DNA of 64,000 nucleotides from Radiobacillus kanasensis (GCF_021049245.1 NZ_CP088020.1:2610001-2674000); one strand, 5' to 3'. Shown: positions 39,306 to 48,905, counted from the stretch's first letter. The notes: a model not told the origin generated them from the sequence alone. Program-made: numbers and translations.

Positions 39306-40163
39306 ATGATTGAAAACTTTTTAGAATATGACTTTTTACGTCACACCTTTTATACAGGGTTACTTATTGGGCTAATTGGACCTTTACTTGGCGCATTTAT
39401 TGTAGTGCGACGGCTATCGTTAATTGCGGATGCGCTCTCTCACGTGACACTTGCCGGAATCGCCTTTGGATTACTACTGGAAAAGAAATTCGCTACTCCC
39501 CTCATTACACCTTTTTACTCGGGAATGGGGTTTTCTGTTGTGGCCTCCCTTTTTATTGAACAATTGCGACGGGTTTATAAAGCTTATCAAGAGCTTGCTA
39601 TTCCGATTATATTATCAGGTGGAGTCGGGTTAAGTGTTATTTTCATCTCTTTAGCGAATGGCTTTAATACAGATCTATTTAACTTTCTTTTCGGTTCCGT
39701 TGCTGCAGTCAGTGAACAAGACCTCTGGTCCATTATTGGAATTACAATTGTCGTTCTTGTCATCATCACTCTATTTTATAAAGAATTATTCATGCTGTCG
39801 TTTGACGAAGAGCATGCTGTTGTTTCCGGTATTCATGCCAAACGAATTCACTTTCTATTTATTGTTTTAACTGCACTAGTAATTGCTGCTTCGATTCGGA
39901 TTGTTGGCGTTTTACTCGTATCTGCTTTAATGACTTTGCCGGTTGCTGCTAGCATTCGAGTCTCAAAAGGATTTAAACAAACGATAGGTTTTTCCATCCT
40001 ATTTGGCGAAATTTCCGTTATAATAGGACTTATAGTAGGATATTATTTCGAAATTCCACCTGGTGGGACAATTGTCGTAACCTCTATACTTATATTACTA
40101 ATCACAAGCCTCTTGAAGAAGTGGCTATCCTATTATCAAACAAGGAAAACCATACAATCCTAA
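39306..40163 (+). CDS. znuB: Zinc ABC transporter permease ZnuB
   Basis: 285-aa permease of the ABC-3 (ZnuB/AdcB) family with about eight hydrophobic segments. The stretch SLIADALSHVTLAGIAFG near residues 33-51 is the family's conserved region, and VGVLLVSALMTLPVAAS is a second. AAGGAGTACGACT precedes the ATG. Confidence 0.95.
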   Translation: MIENFLEYDFLRHTFYTGLLIGLIGPLLGAFIVVRRLSLIADALSHVTLAGIAFGLLLEKKFATPLITPFYSGMGFSVVASLFIEQLRRVYKAYQELAIPIILSGGVGLSVIFISLANGFNTDLFNFLFGSVAAVSEQDLWSIIGITIVVLVIITLFYKELFMLSFDEEHAVVSGIHAKRIHFLFIVLTALVIAASIRIVGVLLVSALMTLPVAASIRVSKGFKQTIGFSILFGEISVIIGLIVGYYFEIPPGGTIVVTSILILLITSLLKKWLSYYQTRKTIQS

Positions 40164-40187
40164 CGATGCATCGAAAGGAGCCTAACG

Positions 40188-40595
40188 ATGGATGTGAAGG
40201 ACGCATTAGACATTCTAAAAGAAAACGGCTATAAATACACAGGAAAAAGGGAAGACATGATTGGCTTTTTTGCAGGAGAGAACCGCTATCGGTCTGCCAA
40301 AGATCTTTTAGGCTTTATGGAGCCCACTTATAACGGCATTAGCTATGACACAATCTATCGCAATCTCCATCTGTTTTCGGAGCTTGGCATTTTGGAGTCC
40401 ACGGAATTAAACGGGGAAAAACAATTCCGGATTAAGTGTGATACCCATCATCATCACCATTTCATTTGTAAAGATTGCGGGTTTACAAAAGAAGTCCTTA
40501 CATGCCCAATGGATGACATTCGCTCCGAATTAGACCGTTTTATCGTGCAAGATCATAAATTTGAGATATATGGACTTTGCCCCGCATGTCAGTAA
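40188..40595 (+). CDS. zur: Fur-family zinc-uptake repressor Zur
   Basis: 135-aa repressor. Winged-helix N-terminus (GYKYTGKREDMIGFF ... GISYDTIYRNLHLF). Metal sites: a TDHHHHHF-type cluster, here THHHHHFICKDCGF, and the C-terminal CPAC. The two CxxC pairs make the structural zinc site. AAAGGAGCCTAACG precedes the ATG. Placement in the zinc-transport operon and the Zur box upstream favour Zur over Fur or PerR. Confidence 0.92.
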   Translation: MDVKDALDILKENGYKYTGKREDMIGFFAGENRYRSAKDLLGFMEPTYNGISYDTIYRNLHLFSELGILESTELNGEKQFRIKCDTHHHHHFICKDCGFTKEVLTCPMDDIRSELDRFIVQDHKFEIYGLCPACQ

Positions 40596-40978
40596 AAACA
40601 TACCAAATGGGGACTTATTTCTCTGTTGGTTTAGGTGGTATTGTCGGGGCCCTTTGTCGTTATGGAATATCCATGCTTTTTGTCAATCAAGTCTTTCCAC
40701 TTGCAACCCTACTTGTGAACTTAGTGGGTTGCTTTTTATTACCAATCGTTTCTAAACATTTATGGATTCAAAAGATTCCTGCTCCGTACCGACTGGCTGT
40801 AGGCACAGGTTTTCTAGGCTCTTTTACTACGTTCTCCACTTTTTCTTTAGAAACGTGGGAGCTCTTGCAAGAAAATATGACAGTTGGACTTGCCTACATA
40901 CTGATTACCGTGTTTGGAGGACTATCCCTTGCATGGTTAGGCTTTGAGGTTGTCAAAAGAAAGGAGAGACAACCATGA
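40586..40978 (+). CDS. crcB: Fluoride channel subunit FluC/CrcB 1
   Basis: 130-aa membrane protein with four segments. The pore motif GSFTTFSTFSLE is present, and GGIVGALCRYGIS is at the N-terminus. The ATG at 40586 lies inside the end of zur (10-base overlap), with no clear ribosome-binding site, so translation may depend on zur. It pairs with the next gene; many Gram-positive bacteria use two oppositely oriented subunits. Confidence 0.9.
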   Translation: MSVKTYQMGTYFSVGLGGIVGALCRYGISMLFVNQVFPLATLLVNLVGCFLLPIVSKHLWIQKIPAPYRLAVGTGFLGSFTTFSTFSLETWELLQENMTVGLAYILITVFGGLSLAWLGFEVVKRKERQP

Positions 40979-41334
40979 ATGTTCTTTTCGTAGCCATAGG
41001 TGGATTCTTCGGTGCTATATTGCGATTCTACGTCGGACAGCAGTTGAATAAACCAAACAAACAACAATTCTGGGGCACAATGCTTGCCAATGTGCTCGGT
41101 TCGTCCTTATTAGCGTTATTATTTTTAATGTTGGAACGGTCTGTCATTTCCACGCATCTATGGGCTCTTCTTGGAATAGGTTTTTGTGGAGCATTCACTA
41201 CTTTCTCGACCTTTAGTATGGAAGCTGTCTCAATGATACAAAACCGCCATTACCTGTCAGCAGTTCGTTATGTTTCCTTTTCTTTCCTTCTATCCATTGT
41301 GAGCATGAGTCTAATTTTATGGATAGGACTATAG
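40975..41334 (+). CDS. crcB: Fluoride channel subunit FluC/CrcB 2
   Basis: 119-aa homologue with GGFFGAILRFYVG and GAFTTFSTFSME motifs. Its start overlaps the stop of the first subunit (ATGA). The pair together would form the heterodimeric channel that releases fluoride. GGAGAG lies upstream. Confidence 0.93.
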   Translation: MNVLFVAIGGFFGAILRFYVGQQLNKPNKQQFWGTMLANVLGSSLLALLFLMLERSVISTHLWALLGIGFCGAFTTFSTFSMEAVSMIQNRHYLSAVRYVSFSFLLSIVSMSLILWIGL

Positions 41335-41413
41335 GAACACCTGAATATTTGTAGACGTATTCCTTATACTTTATAATGCAAGATACGCAATGAAGGTTTA
41401 AAGGAGTACAGGT

Positions 41414-41848
41414 ATGGCACAAAAAGCAAGCGGCCAAGTTTTACAGTTTAGCTTTATTGGTTTATCAAACGCGGTCGTGGATCTCGCTTCCCTCAATTTG
41501 TTACTATGGCTATGGCCAACCGAGGAAACGGGATTATTATTATTATTTAATACGATTTCCTATACACTAGCTATCATTAACAGTTACTTTTGGAATGCGA
41601 AATATACCTTTGGTCATCATTCTAAAACAGATACACGGGAAGTATCTTTATTTATTGTGCAAGCGATTATTGCTTTAGGAGTTAGTAATGCGGTATTCAT
41701 CGGGCTGATGTGGATGTTTCATCTGCCAGGCATGATGTACTTTCCACTGTTCGTAGAATCGAATATTTCCAAAGCTGCTGCTATGTTTTTATCTTCCACT
41801 ACTAGCTTTTTCTTAATGAAATTTCTCGTTTTTAGAAAAAAGAAGTAG
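41414..41848 (+). CDS. GtrA-family membrane protein
   Basis: 144 aa with four membrane segments. The GtrA pattern is clear: QFSFIGLSNAVVDLASLN at the N-terminus, NSYFWNAKYTFG between spans 2 and 3, and FFLMKFLVFRKKK at the end. The family takes part in moving lipid-linked sugars across the membrane for cell-wall or teichoic-acid glycosylation. GGAGTACAGGT precedes the ATG. No glycosyltransferase is adjacent. Confidence 0.9.
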   Translation: MAQKASGQVLQFSFIGLSNAVVDLASLNLLLWLWPTEETGLLLLFNTISYTLAIINSYFWNAKYTFGHHSKTDTREVSLFIVQAIIALGVSNAVFIGLMWMFHLPGMMYFPLFVESNISKAAAMFLSSTTSFFLMKFLVFRKKK

Positions 41849-41882
41849 AGCCAATATTTTAATTATCTAACCCTCAAAACAA

Positions 41883-41920
41883 AAAATGTCCAAGTAGCGA
41901 TTATGCTATTTGGACATTTT
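41883..41920. terminator. Bidirectional terminator
   Basis: AAAATGTCCAA/TTGGACATTTT stem between the convergent GtrA and UspA genes. Confidence 0.85.
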
Positions 41921-41923
41921 CTT

Positions 41924-42343
41924 TTATTTCACAATCATTACTGGACAATTTACCCGCTTCGCCACTTTATGGCTCACACTACCCAGGACCATTTCTTGTA
42001 GGGAGTTTAAGCCCCTACTACCAATCACACAAATATCTGCATCATGGCTGTTGGCATATTTCACAATCTCAGGTCCTGGCTCGCCATGTAAGATTTGGAT
42101 CTCATAGGAGATACCTGCCTTTTTTAATTTTTGCTCCGTCATCTCTAATTTTTCTTTCCGTTTCAAGTCAATTTCAATCGAATTCGAATGATGAAGGACA
42201 TCGTATTTTGACTTTGTACTATCTACCACATACAATACATGAACATGGGCACTAGGATTATGCTCCGCTAATGCAATGGTTTTATCTGCCGCCCGTAAAG
42301 CATGTGCTGATCCATCAGAAGCTAATAGAATCTTGGAAAACAT
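41924..42343 (-). CDS. Universal stress protein, UspA family
   Basis: 139-aa ATP-binding type. The nucleotide-binding loop GSRGLNSLQEMVLGSVS is present (G-2x-G-9x-GS). The N-terminal SKILLASDGSAHALRA is typical. ATG at 42341-42343 fits AAGGGA spacing; an upstream ATG is possible. It stands next to a SulP transporter, a frequent pairing in bacteria. Confidence 0.92.
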   Translation of the reverse strand: MFSKILLASDGSAHALRAADKTIALAEHNPSAHVHVLYVVDSTKSKYDVLHHSNSIEIDLKRKEKLEMTEQKLKKAGISYEIQILHGEPGPEIVKYANSHDADICVIGSRGLNSLQEMVLGSVSHKVAKRVNCPVMIVK

Positions 42344-42422
42344 AGCCATCATCCCTTACATCCATTATAAGTATCATTATATCAGAAAAAGAACGGTTAA
42401 AACCGCTTTCATTTTAATGAAT

Positions 42423-42619
42423 ATAACAAAAGCGCAAGCGCCCGGTTAGCAACGTACGGACTGGACTGAACCGTCGGAGATAAAGGAAACACGATGAGCT
42501 TATGCGAATCGATGTTGACTTATCGCACAGAGGTGAGGGAAGTCTCGCTAGTTGCTGGGCGCTGAAGCTGGACGTGGCTAGTTCAGTATGTTTATCCACA
42601 CCAGGCAGATTTTATAATT
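42423..42619 (+). repeat. Short copy of the structured dispersed repeat
   Basis: About 197 bp. It shares four blocks with 2487-2980. Its ends include AGCGCAAGCGCC and GGGCGCTGAAGC, as in short palindromic repeats of Bacillaceae. Compared with the long copy it lacks about 300 bases of hairpins. It lies between uspA and the SulP gene and overlaps no credible gene. Confidence 0.75.
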
Positions 42620-42632
42620 ACGCTATAATATA

Positions 42633-42658
42633 AAAAAGGGAAGCGTCTGCCTCCCTTT
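42633..42658 (-). terminator. Terminator of the SulP gene
   Basis: AAAGGGAGGC/GCTTCCCTTT stem with T run on the minus strand, directly after the stop. Confidence 0.85.
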
Positions 42659-42659
42659 C

Positions 42660-44132
42660 CTAGTGACTTGCCATTTTCTTCACTGGCTTATCATAGACAG
42701 CTCGCTTTTCAACTAATGTCGAGCTTTCTTTGTTTAAACCAATAACGTGGACATCTGTTTGATTATCTTGATATTTAAGAACCACTTTATCAATAGCGCC
42801 TACTGCAGAATCGTCCCACAGATGGGTTTCTGTCAAATCTAATTCAACTACATCTACGTCTTCTTTGAAATCAAAGCTTGCTACAAACTCCGTCACAGAT
42901 GCGAAGAACAATTGACCTTTTACTTTATATACTTTCTTTTTGCCACCTTCTACGTGAATCCCTTTTACTTCTACTTTTGAGATTTTGGAGGCAAAGAATA
43001 CGGCGCTGAGTAAGACGCCAATGAATACACCGATTGATAGGTCATGTGTGAGAACTACCGCAACAACCGTAACGACCATAACGATAGCATCGGTTCTCGG
43101 CATAAGGTGAAGAGTCGTAAGCGAACTCCAATCAAACGTTCCAATGGATACCATAAACATGACCCCAACAAGTGCTGCCATCGGAATTTGAATAAGAATA
43201 TCATTAAAGACCACAATGAGTAACATGAGGAATGCCCCAGCAACAAAGGTAGAAAGTCTTCCTCTTCCACCTGACTTCACGTTGATTACAGACTGACCGA
43301 TCATCGCGCAACCAGCCATTCCACCAAAGAATCCTGCAACAACGTTAGCTATACCTTGTCCTTTTGCTTCTTGGTTTTTGTTACTGTCTGTATCAGTCAT
43401 ATCATCGACAATTTGTGCTGTTAAAAAGGATTCCAAAAGTCCAATGACAGAAAGAGCTAAAGCTGTCGGGAAGATAATTTGTAACGTTTCAAACGTTAAT
43501 GGAATATCCGGAAGAAGAAACATCGGCAAAGTCTGAGATAACTCTCCCATATCGCCTACTGTCCGCACTCCACTACCTGTAACAACAGCAACAATAGTTA
43601 TCGTAATAATTGCTACAAGTGGTGCTGGAATCACTTTCGTCACAAACGGAAAAAGATAAATAATAGCTAAAGATCCTGCAACCATCACATACATATGCCA
43701 CGTTTCTCCGACGAAGTGAGGGAGTTGCGCCATAAAAATAAGGATGGCTAAAGAATTTACGAAACCAATCATTACGGAACGCGGGATAAACTTCATGAGT
43801 CTTGCTACTTTAAAAAGTCCATAAGTTACTTGAAGGATCCCTGTCAAAATAGTCGCAGCCAATAAATACTGCAATCCGTGATCCGCCACTAAGTCGCCCA
43901 TAACAAGAGCCATCGCACCTGTCGCGGCTGAAATCATGGCAGGTCTTCCTCCGAAAATGGAGATAACAACCGCAATACAAAATGATGCGTATAGTCCAAC
44001 CATTGGACTGACACCCGCAATGATAGAGAAAGCAATTGCTTCCGGGATTAAAGCTAAAGCAACCACAATCCCAGCTAGAACATCTCCACGAATATTTCCT
44101 AGCCAATCCTGTTTAATTGTAGATATATTCAA
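42660..44132 (-). CDS. SulP-family anion transporter with STAS domain
   Basis: 490-aa transporter. It has about ten to twelve membrane segments; the conserved [23 protein letters not shown] and [19 protein letters not shown] stretches are present. A C-terminal STAS domain (about residues 395-480) carries [21 protein letters not shown]. SulP proteins carry sulfate or bicarbonate; adjacent UspA genes are common with the bicarbonate-type. TTG at 44132 with AGAGGTG is preferred, since it gives the normal N-terminus [20 protein letters not shown]. Confidence 0.9.
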   Translation of the reverse strand: MNISTIKQDWLGNIRGDVLAGIVVALALIPEAIAFSIIAGVSPMVGLYASFCIAVVISIFGGRPAMISAATGAMALVMGDLVADHGLQYLLAATILTGILQVTYGLFKVARLMKFIPRSVMIGFVNSLAILIFMAQLPHFVGETWHMYVMVAGSLAIIYLFPFVTKVIPAPLVAIITITIVAVVTGSGVRTVGDMGELSQTLPMFLLPDIPLTFETLQIIFPTALALSVIGLLESFLTAQIVDDMTDTDSNKNQEAKGQGIANVVAGFFGGMAGCAMIGQSVINVKSGGRGRLSTFVAGAFLMLLIVVFNDILIQIPMAALVGVMFMVSIGTFDWSSLTTLHLMPRTDAIVMVVTVVAVVLTHDLSIGVFIGVLLSAVFFASKISKVEVKGIHVEGGKKKVYKVKGQLFFASVTEFVASFDFKEDVDVVELDLTETHLWDDSAVGAIDKVVLKYQDNQTDVHVIGLNKESSTLVEKRAVYDKPVKKMASH

Positions 44133-44424
44133 TTCTACACCTCTTCCTATAGTTATTAGATGACTTTCAACTCTCATGAAAGTCGGGGCCGTTTTGAACA
44201 ACCTGAATCATACCATAGAAGACCACTTAGCCAAACCTGAATGTAAGCGTACATCATTAGTGTTTTTCTTCGATTTTCTAATGAAAGGTTGCTTTTATAG
44301 CCTTTTTTACAAAAATGCAGAATACGGCAAGCAATTTCTTCCATCACTCTTCAAAAAGTTACCTGCTTATAGAATGAAAAATAGTAAAAAATAAAACCTG
44401 AACCTTCCAGAAAGGATGTGGAAT

Positions 44425-44886
44425 ATGAAACACGTTAAAGCATTAGGTATAAAGTTTTTAGTGATATCTGTCGTTCTTTATTCTGTCCTTGGAATCCTCA
44501 ATCAGGCTTCTCTTGGAGATATTTTTTTAATTAGTGTTTTAGTCACAGGAGTTGCTTACGTTCTTGGAGATTTACTCATTTTGAAAAATTTCGGAAACCT
44601 GATGGCTAGTCTGGCAGACTTTGCTCTGAGCTTCTTTGCTGTTTGGCTTTTAACAGCAGGGCTTATTCAAGAAGAATTTTCTATCAGCATTTCCTTATTT
44701 GCCGCTTTTCTCATAGCTTGTTCGGAAGCAGTCTTCCATGTGTACATGCAAAGAAAAGTACTCGACGTAGATGAGGATGCAGGGTTTAGTAACGCGTATT
44801 TAGAGCGATTAAGTACGGAATTCGCCGAAGAGAATCCCGATTCCGATGTTATTCGATTAAATAAGAAAAAAGACAACGAAGATTAA
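44425..44886 (+). CDS. YndM-like membrane protein (DUF2512)
   Basis: 153-aa membrane protein with four hydrophobic segments in the first 110 residues and a charged C-terminal tail (YLERLSTEFAEENPDSDVI). The stretch VTGVAYVLGDLLILKNFGN matches DUF2512/YndM. The function is unknown. ATG at 44425 has AAAGGATG at good spacing; an in-frame ATG lies at 44416. Confidence 0.8.
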   Translation: MKHVKALGIKFLVISVVLYSVLGILNQASLGDIFLISVLVTGVAYVLGDLLILKNFGNLMASLADFALSFFAVWLLTAGLIQEEFSISISLFAAFLIACSEAVFHVYMQRKVLDVDEDAGFSNAYLERLSTEFAEENPDSDVIRLNKKKDNED

Positions 44887-44893
44887 TGTTAGA

Positions 44894-44925
44894 GATCCCT
44901 CTTTTTATGGTAGGAGGGATTTCTT
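44894..44925 (+). terminator. Terminator after the YndM-like gene
   Basis: ATCCCTC/GAGGGAT stem ending in TTTCTT. Confidence 0.7.
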
Positions 44926-45051
44926 CATACATAGACTGTACAAAATTTACATTATTTTTAAATTCCTTTAACATTTCAGCATTATACTTAAGGGGCAACC
45001 AGCATGATTTATTCCGATAGGAAACATGAGGCTGCATAGAAAAGGTAAAGG

Positions 45052-45906
45052 ATGTCCCAAATGCAGAATAATTTACTATCACCATTCCATATAAGCAATC
45101 TCTATTCCTACATGAACTATGTATATGGAAAAGAAAAAAGGATTGCACGTGATTACTTTAAATTTGCCGAATTGCAAAAAGTCATACGAAGTAAACTTCT
45201 TACTACATATTTTCAACCCATCTTTGATTTGTCTACATCTAGCATTATTGGATACGAGGCTTTGAACCGCCCTCCTTTTTCCAAGCAATTTCCTAACACG
45301 GAAAGTTTTTATGATTATATCGGACAGACAAATCAAGCCTTTCGGTTTGATTTATATTGTCGTAATACAGCGTTTGAACGTTTTTTTGACAATAGACAAA
45401 AGAACCCTTCACTAGACGAAAAGCTTTTGTTTATTAACATTCACCCACAAGTGCTACTGGACTCAGATTACAGAAGTGGAGAAACGCTCCAACTATTAAA
45501 TAAATATGAGCTTTCACCAAATCAGATCGTGTTTGAGCTCACAGAGAAAAAAGCGGTGAAAGACTATGTACTTTTCGAAAAGATGCTTTCACACTATCGA
45601 GAACAAGGGTTTAGAATAGCTGTTGATGATGCAGGTTCCGGCTATAATAGCTTGAAAAGTGTTGTCCAATTAAAGCCAGAATTCATTAAATTAGATAAAT
45701 CTCTTATCCATCACATGGACCAAAATGCAGATCAACAGAAAATGGTTAGTCTTCTATTGGATTTCGCTAATGAATCTCATACCTCCGTCATTGCGGAAGG
45801 GATAGAGCGCGTGGAAGACTTATCGATCTTACAAGAAAAAGGAGTCCATTATGGGCAAGGCTATTTATTAGGAAAACCGAGTGAAACGTTAGAGAGTATT
45901 TCCTAA
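45052..45906 (+). CDS. EAL-domain c-di-GMP phosphodiesterase
   Basis: 284-aa cytoplasmic protein. The EAL motif is EALNRP; other catalytic positions are conserved as NIHPQVL, FELTEK, DDAGSGYNSL, IKLDKS and VIAEGIE, and the end reads GQGYLLGKP. It should therefore hydrolyse c-di-GMP. The extra N-terminal 55 residues are of unknown function. AAAAGGTAAAGG precedes the ATG. A CBS-GGDEF-like gene follows after 22 bases, so the two look like halves of one regulator. Confidence 0.93.
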   Translation: MSQMQNNLLSPFHISNLYSYMNYVYGKEKRIARDYFKFAELQKVIRSKLLTTYFQPIFDLSTSSIIGYEALNRPPFSKQFPNTESFYDYIGQTNQAFRFDLYCRNTAFERFFDNRQKNPSLDEKLLFINIHPQVLLDSDYRSGETLQLLNKYELSPNQIVFELTEKKAVKDYVLFEKMLSHYREQGFRIAVDDAGSGYNSLKSVVQLKPEFIKLDKSLIHHMDQNADQQKMVSLLLDFANESHTSVIAEGIERVEDLSILQEKGVHYGQGYLLGKPSETLESIS

Positions 45907-45928
45907 GAAGGATAATGGGGGAAATGGT

Positions 45929-46900
45929 ATGCCTACTTGGATTGGCGAAATTGTAGAAACAGTACCTGTTTTGGAGAAAAGCAAATCCAATCAGTTTGCG
46001 GACGCATTGTTTCGAGATGTGAAAACATGTGAAGGAATTGTCGTATTAGAGGAAAAACATCCAATCGGTCTTATCACAAAAACAAATTTTTATCAGAAGC
46101 TTGGTACCTTGTACGGGTACAATTTATTCATGGGAAAACAAGTAGAAGTGTTAATGAATCGCGACATATTAGTAGTAGATATGATGACCTCCATCGTTGA
46201 AGTGAGCCGGTTAGCTATGAACCGTAAAGATGAGCAATTATATGACTACGTTATTGTAACAGAAAGCGAACTCTATAAAGGAGTCGTTAGTATTCGGAAC
46301 CTATTAATGAAATTCGCAGAAGTTCAAGCGAAAGTCGCAACTTATTTGAACCCTCTAACTGGACTTCCAGGAAATCATGTAATTGATGAAAGGTTAAAGC
46401 ATTTAAGTCTAACGAACCCTTTCAGTGTACTCTACATAGATCTAGATCACTTTAAATCCTATAATGATGTCTATGGCTTCTCGAACGGAGACAAAGTGCT
46501 TGAACAGACTGCTCATATTTTACAAGAGGAACTCCACGATCACGATCACTTTCTCGGTCACATCGGTGGGGATGATTATATCGCTATTCTTTACAAGCAT
46601 GATTTCACCACTCTCTGTCAGAGAATAACCGAAAGCTTTGATGAAAAAATAAGGGATTATTATAATAAGGAAGACTTAGGAAAGAATTATGTTCTAACGG
46701 AAAATAGATTTGGGATGAAGGATAAAATTCCACTTGTGTCGATATCGATCGCTGTTGTATCGAATCGTGAACAGACCTTCTCAAGTGTGGAAGAAATTGT
46801 TCATCATGCAACTTTTTTGAAGAAGCGTTGTAAAATGATGAAAGGGAGTATCTTTTTGGCCAACGATGAAACTAATATGATAAAAGGGTCCGTTACCTAA
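45929..46900 (+). CDS. CBS-pair protein with degenerate GGDEF domain (GGDDY)
   Basis: 323-aa cytoplasmic protein. A CBS pair covers about residues 10-135 (GIVVLEEKHPIGLITKTNFY; VIVTESELYKGVVSIRNLL). A GGDEF domain covers about residues 140-310, with LNPLTGLPGN and FSVLYIDLDHFKSYND. The active-site loop reads GHIGGDDYIAI, not GGDEF, so cyclase activity is uncertain. CBS domains often bind adenosine nucleotides. GGGGGAAATGGT precedes the ATG. Confidence 0.92.
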   Translation: MPTWIGEIVETVPVLEKSKSNQFADALFRDVKTCEGIVVLEEKHPIGLITKTNFYQKLGTLYGYNLFMGKQVEVLMNRDILVVDMMTSIVEVSRLAMNRKDEQLYDYVIVTESELYKGVVSIRNLLMKFAEVQAKVATYLNPLTGLPGNHVIDERLKHLSLTNPFSVLYIDLDHFKSYNDVYGFSNGDKVLEQTAHILQEELHDHDHFLGHIGGDDYIAILYKHDFTTLCQRITESFDEKIRDYYNKEDLGKNYVLTENRFGMKDKIPLVSISIAVVSNREQTFSSVEEIVHHATFLKKRCKMMKGSIFLANDETNMIKGSVT

Positions 46901-46913
46901 CACGGACCCTTTT
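46883..46913. terminator. Bidirectional terminator
   Basis: AAAGGGTCCGT/ACGGACCCTTT stem; it overlaps the stop codon of the CBS-GGDEF gene and faces the acyl-CoA dehydrogenase gene. Confidence 0.85.
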
Positions 46914-46915
46914 CT

Positions 46916-48079
46916 TCAGTTCTCCGACAACGCTTGTTTCGCAAGCTGCAGAATAACCATATCCTCCATCGGTGGGTTATGCAACCCAGCTCGGATATCT
47001 CGGTAATACTTTTCGAAAGGCATCTCTTTGGACAATCCACGCCCTCCCACTATTTTCATTGCAAGATCTACGACTTCACTCGCTGCGTTAGTTGCTGTAA
47101 TTTTTACAGCAGCTAATTCTGATCCCATTTTTGCTCTTAATTCCGGATTTTTATCCCACTTATCCGCAACAGCATACATAAAGTGACGAGCTGCCAACAG
47201 CTTCAAGTCCATTTCCCCAATTTTTTGTTGCACATGCGCGACTTCAGATATTGGGGTGTTGAGACTGTTCGGTTGAAAGTTCTTGGCAAACTCAATCGCA
47301 TCATTTCTTGCAGCGATAGCAATTCCTAAGTAACAAGCAGGAATATGCAAGAGCCAACCTTTTGGTATGGGCCTAGAGGAACCAGCCACCTCGACGAAAT
47401 GCTTCCTTGGAACGTGTACGTTTTCCATCACTAAATCATGACTTCCAGTCCCTCTCATTCCAAGTGTATCCCACGTTTTTTCTACGCTTAGTCCTTCTAC
47501 ATCCTTTTCGATTAAAAACCAACCAACCGCCTCTATTTCTTCCACATAAGTCGAAACTAAGTAAAAATCCAACACACTCGCCATTGTCGTAAACGTTTTT
47601 CGTCCCGTTACAAGGTAAGAACCATCCGCCTGCTTCGTTGCAGTCGTCTCTGGTCTTCCTCCTCTTGTAGGGCTTCCAGTTGCCCGCTCGGACGCAGCAC
47701 GATTCACTACCTTTTGTTTTTCTTTAATCTCTTTAGCAAAGGAAGAAAAAACATCCGGGTCCCAGTCATTCTTTTCTCCTAGTTCCATGACAACACCCAT
47801 ATGCCAACCTACGGACAATGCAGTCGCTCCGTCCCCGACAGCCAGTCTTTCCTGGAGAAGCAATAATTCATAAACAGATAATCCTTCTCCTCCTAATGAT
47901 GTTGGTAACGATAAGGAAAAGTACTGTTCTTTCTTAAATTCTTGTAAGGTATCCGTCGAGAAGTCAGCCATTTCATCAGCTTGATCTCGTCTAGTTTTAG
48001 CCACATCCGCTAACTTTGCTGCTTTTTCTATCAAATGTCTTTGACGATCATTCTGTACAAAAGATTGAAATAAATCCAT
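46916..48079 (-). CDS. Acyl-CoA dehydrogenase family protein (YdbM-like)
   Basis: 387-aa flavoprotein. FAD/substrate-binding stretches are NRAASERATGSPTRGG, TGRKTFTTMA and DTLGMRGTGSHDL. The C-terminal domain contains VGGRGLSKEMPFEKYYRDIRAG. The usual catalytic Glu position near the C-terminus is not obvious, so true beta-oxidation activity is not certain. ATG at 48077-48079 has GGAGGGTGTTT. It is monocistronic. Confidence 0.88.
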   Translation of the reverse strand: MDLFQSFVQNDRQRHLIEKAAKLADVAKTRRDQADEMADFSTDTLQEFKKEQYFSLSLPTSLGGEGLSVYELLLLQERLAVGDGATALSVGWHMGVVMELGEKNDWDPDVFSSFAKEIKEKQKVVNRAASERATGSPTRGGRPETTATKQADGSYLVTGRKTFTTMASVLDFYLVSTYVEEIEAVGWFLIEKDVEGLSVEKTWDTLGMRGTGSHDLVMENVHVPRKHFVEVAGSSRPIPKGWLLHIPACYLGIAIAARNDAIEFAKNFQPNSLNTPISEVAHVQQKIGEMDLKLLAARHFMYAVADKWDKNPELRAKMGSELAAVKITATNAASEVVDLAMKIVGGRGLSKEMPFEKYYRDIRAGLHNPPMEDMVILQLAKQALSEN

Positions 48080-48226
48080 AAACACCCTCCATCTATCCGC
48101 ACTTTCTTAAATCTTACCTTATTACTTGGCTTTAATTCCACTACGTTGACTGAAACGAAATGTTTCTCATTTTTATAGTTCTTTGTTATAGTTAGCCACA
48201 GCTTGTGTAAAAAGGTCGTGACATCT

Positions 48227-48859
48227 ATGTGGAATAAACTAAAAGAGAAACAGGTTCATTACTTTGTAATTGGGATTGCTATTCTAACATTAGGTATTAC
48301 TCTATGTATTCAATCTACGTTAGGCACCTCACCCTTTGATGCTCTATTAGTCGGTCTTTATCGTACGATTGGACTCACGGTTGGAACGTGGGAAATTATA
48401 ATTGGTTTTGTGATGATTCTTACGAATGCAATATTAATGAAGAATCGGCCTGAGTTTTTAGCACTCGTTACGTCCTTTGTTACTGGAGTTGGCATTGACA
48501 GTTGGCTCTGGATTTTTCGAGATTGGCTCATTCCAAGCACCTTATTAAGTCAGTTTATTTGTTTGTCGTTTGGAATTATCTTTACAGGCATAGGTGTTGC
48601 TACTTATCTACAATCAAAGCTAGCCCCCATTCCATTTGACCGTTCCATGCTCGTTGTATCCAAATTAACAGGTTGGAGTTTTGTGTACTCTAGAGGGATA
48701 ATTAATATATTATTGGTAATTTTGGCCTTTTTCTTTCACGGTCCAATCGGAATTGGGACATTGCTAAATGCTTTAGTTACCGGAGTCATCATCAAAACCT
48801 TTTTTTCTTACATGGAAAAATTACACCTTCATAAGAAAGCAAAAAGAAGTATTGCTTAA
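48227..48859 (+). CDS. YczE-like membrane protein
   Basis: 210-aa membrane protein with five hydrophobic segments. LCIQSTLGTSPFDALLVGLY and GIGVATYLQSKLAPIPFDRSM are YitT/YczE-family stretches. B. subtilis YczE is needed for surfactin/bacillomycin-type lipopeptide output, but no synthetase is present here, so the role is open. An upstream TTG at 48203 is possible; ATG at 48227 has AAAAAGG. Confidence 0.85.
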   Translation: MWNKLKEKQVHYFVIGIAILTLGITLCIQSTLGTSPFDALLVGLYRTIGLTVGTWEIIIGFVMILTNAILMKNRPEFLALVTSFVTGVGIDSWLWIFRDWLIPSTLLSQFICLSFGIIFTGIGVATYLQSKLAPIPFDRSMLVVSKLTGWSFVYSRGIINILLVILAFFFHGPIGIGTLLNALVTGVIIKTFFSYMEKLHLHKKAKRSIA

Positions 48860-48867
48860 ATGTAAAA

Positions 48868-48898
48868 AGCGAGGAAGGGTATCACAACCTTCCTCGCT
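48868..48898. terminator. Bidirectional terminator
   Basis: AGCGAGGAAGG/CCTTCCTCGCT stem between the convergent YczE-like and chemoreceptor genes. Confidence 0.88.
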
Positions 48899-48905
48899 CG
48901 GTACA

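Noticed and set aside
40100..40590. Fluoride riboswitch for the fluC pair
   Set aside because: No matching pseudoknot sequence; the upstream DNA is coding for Zur.
44887..45051. c-di-GMP riboswitch before the EAL gene
   Set aside because: The leader lacks the GEMM core; only loose similarity around GGGGCAACCAGCATG.
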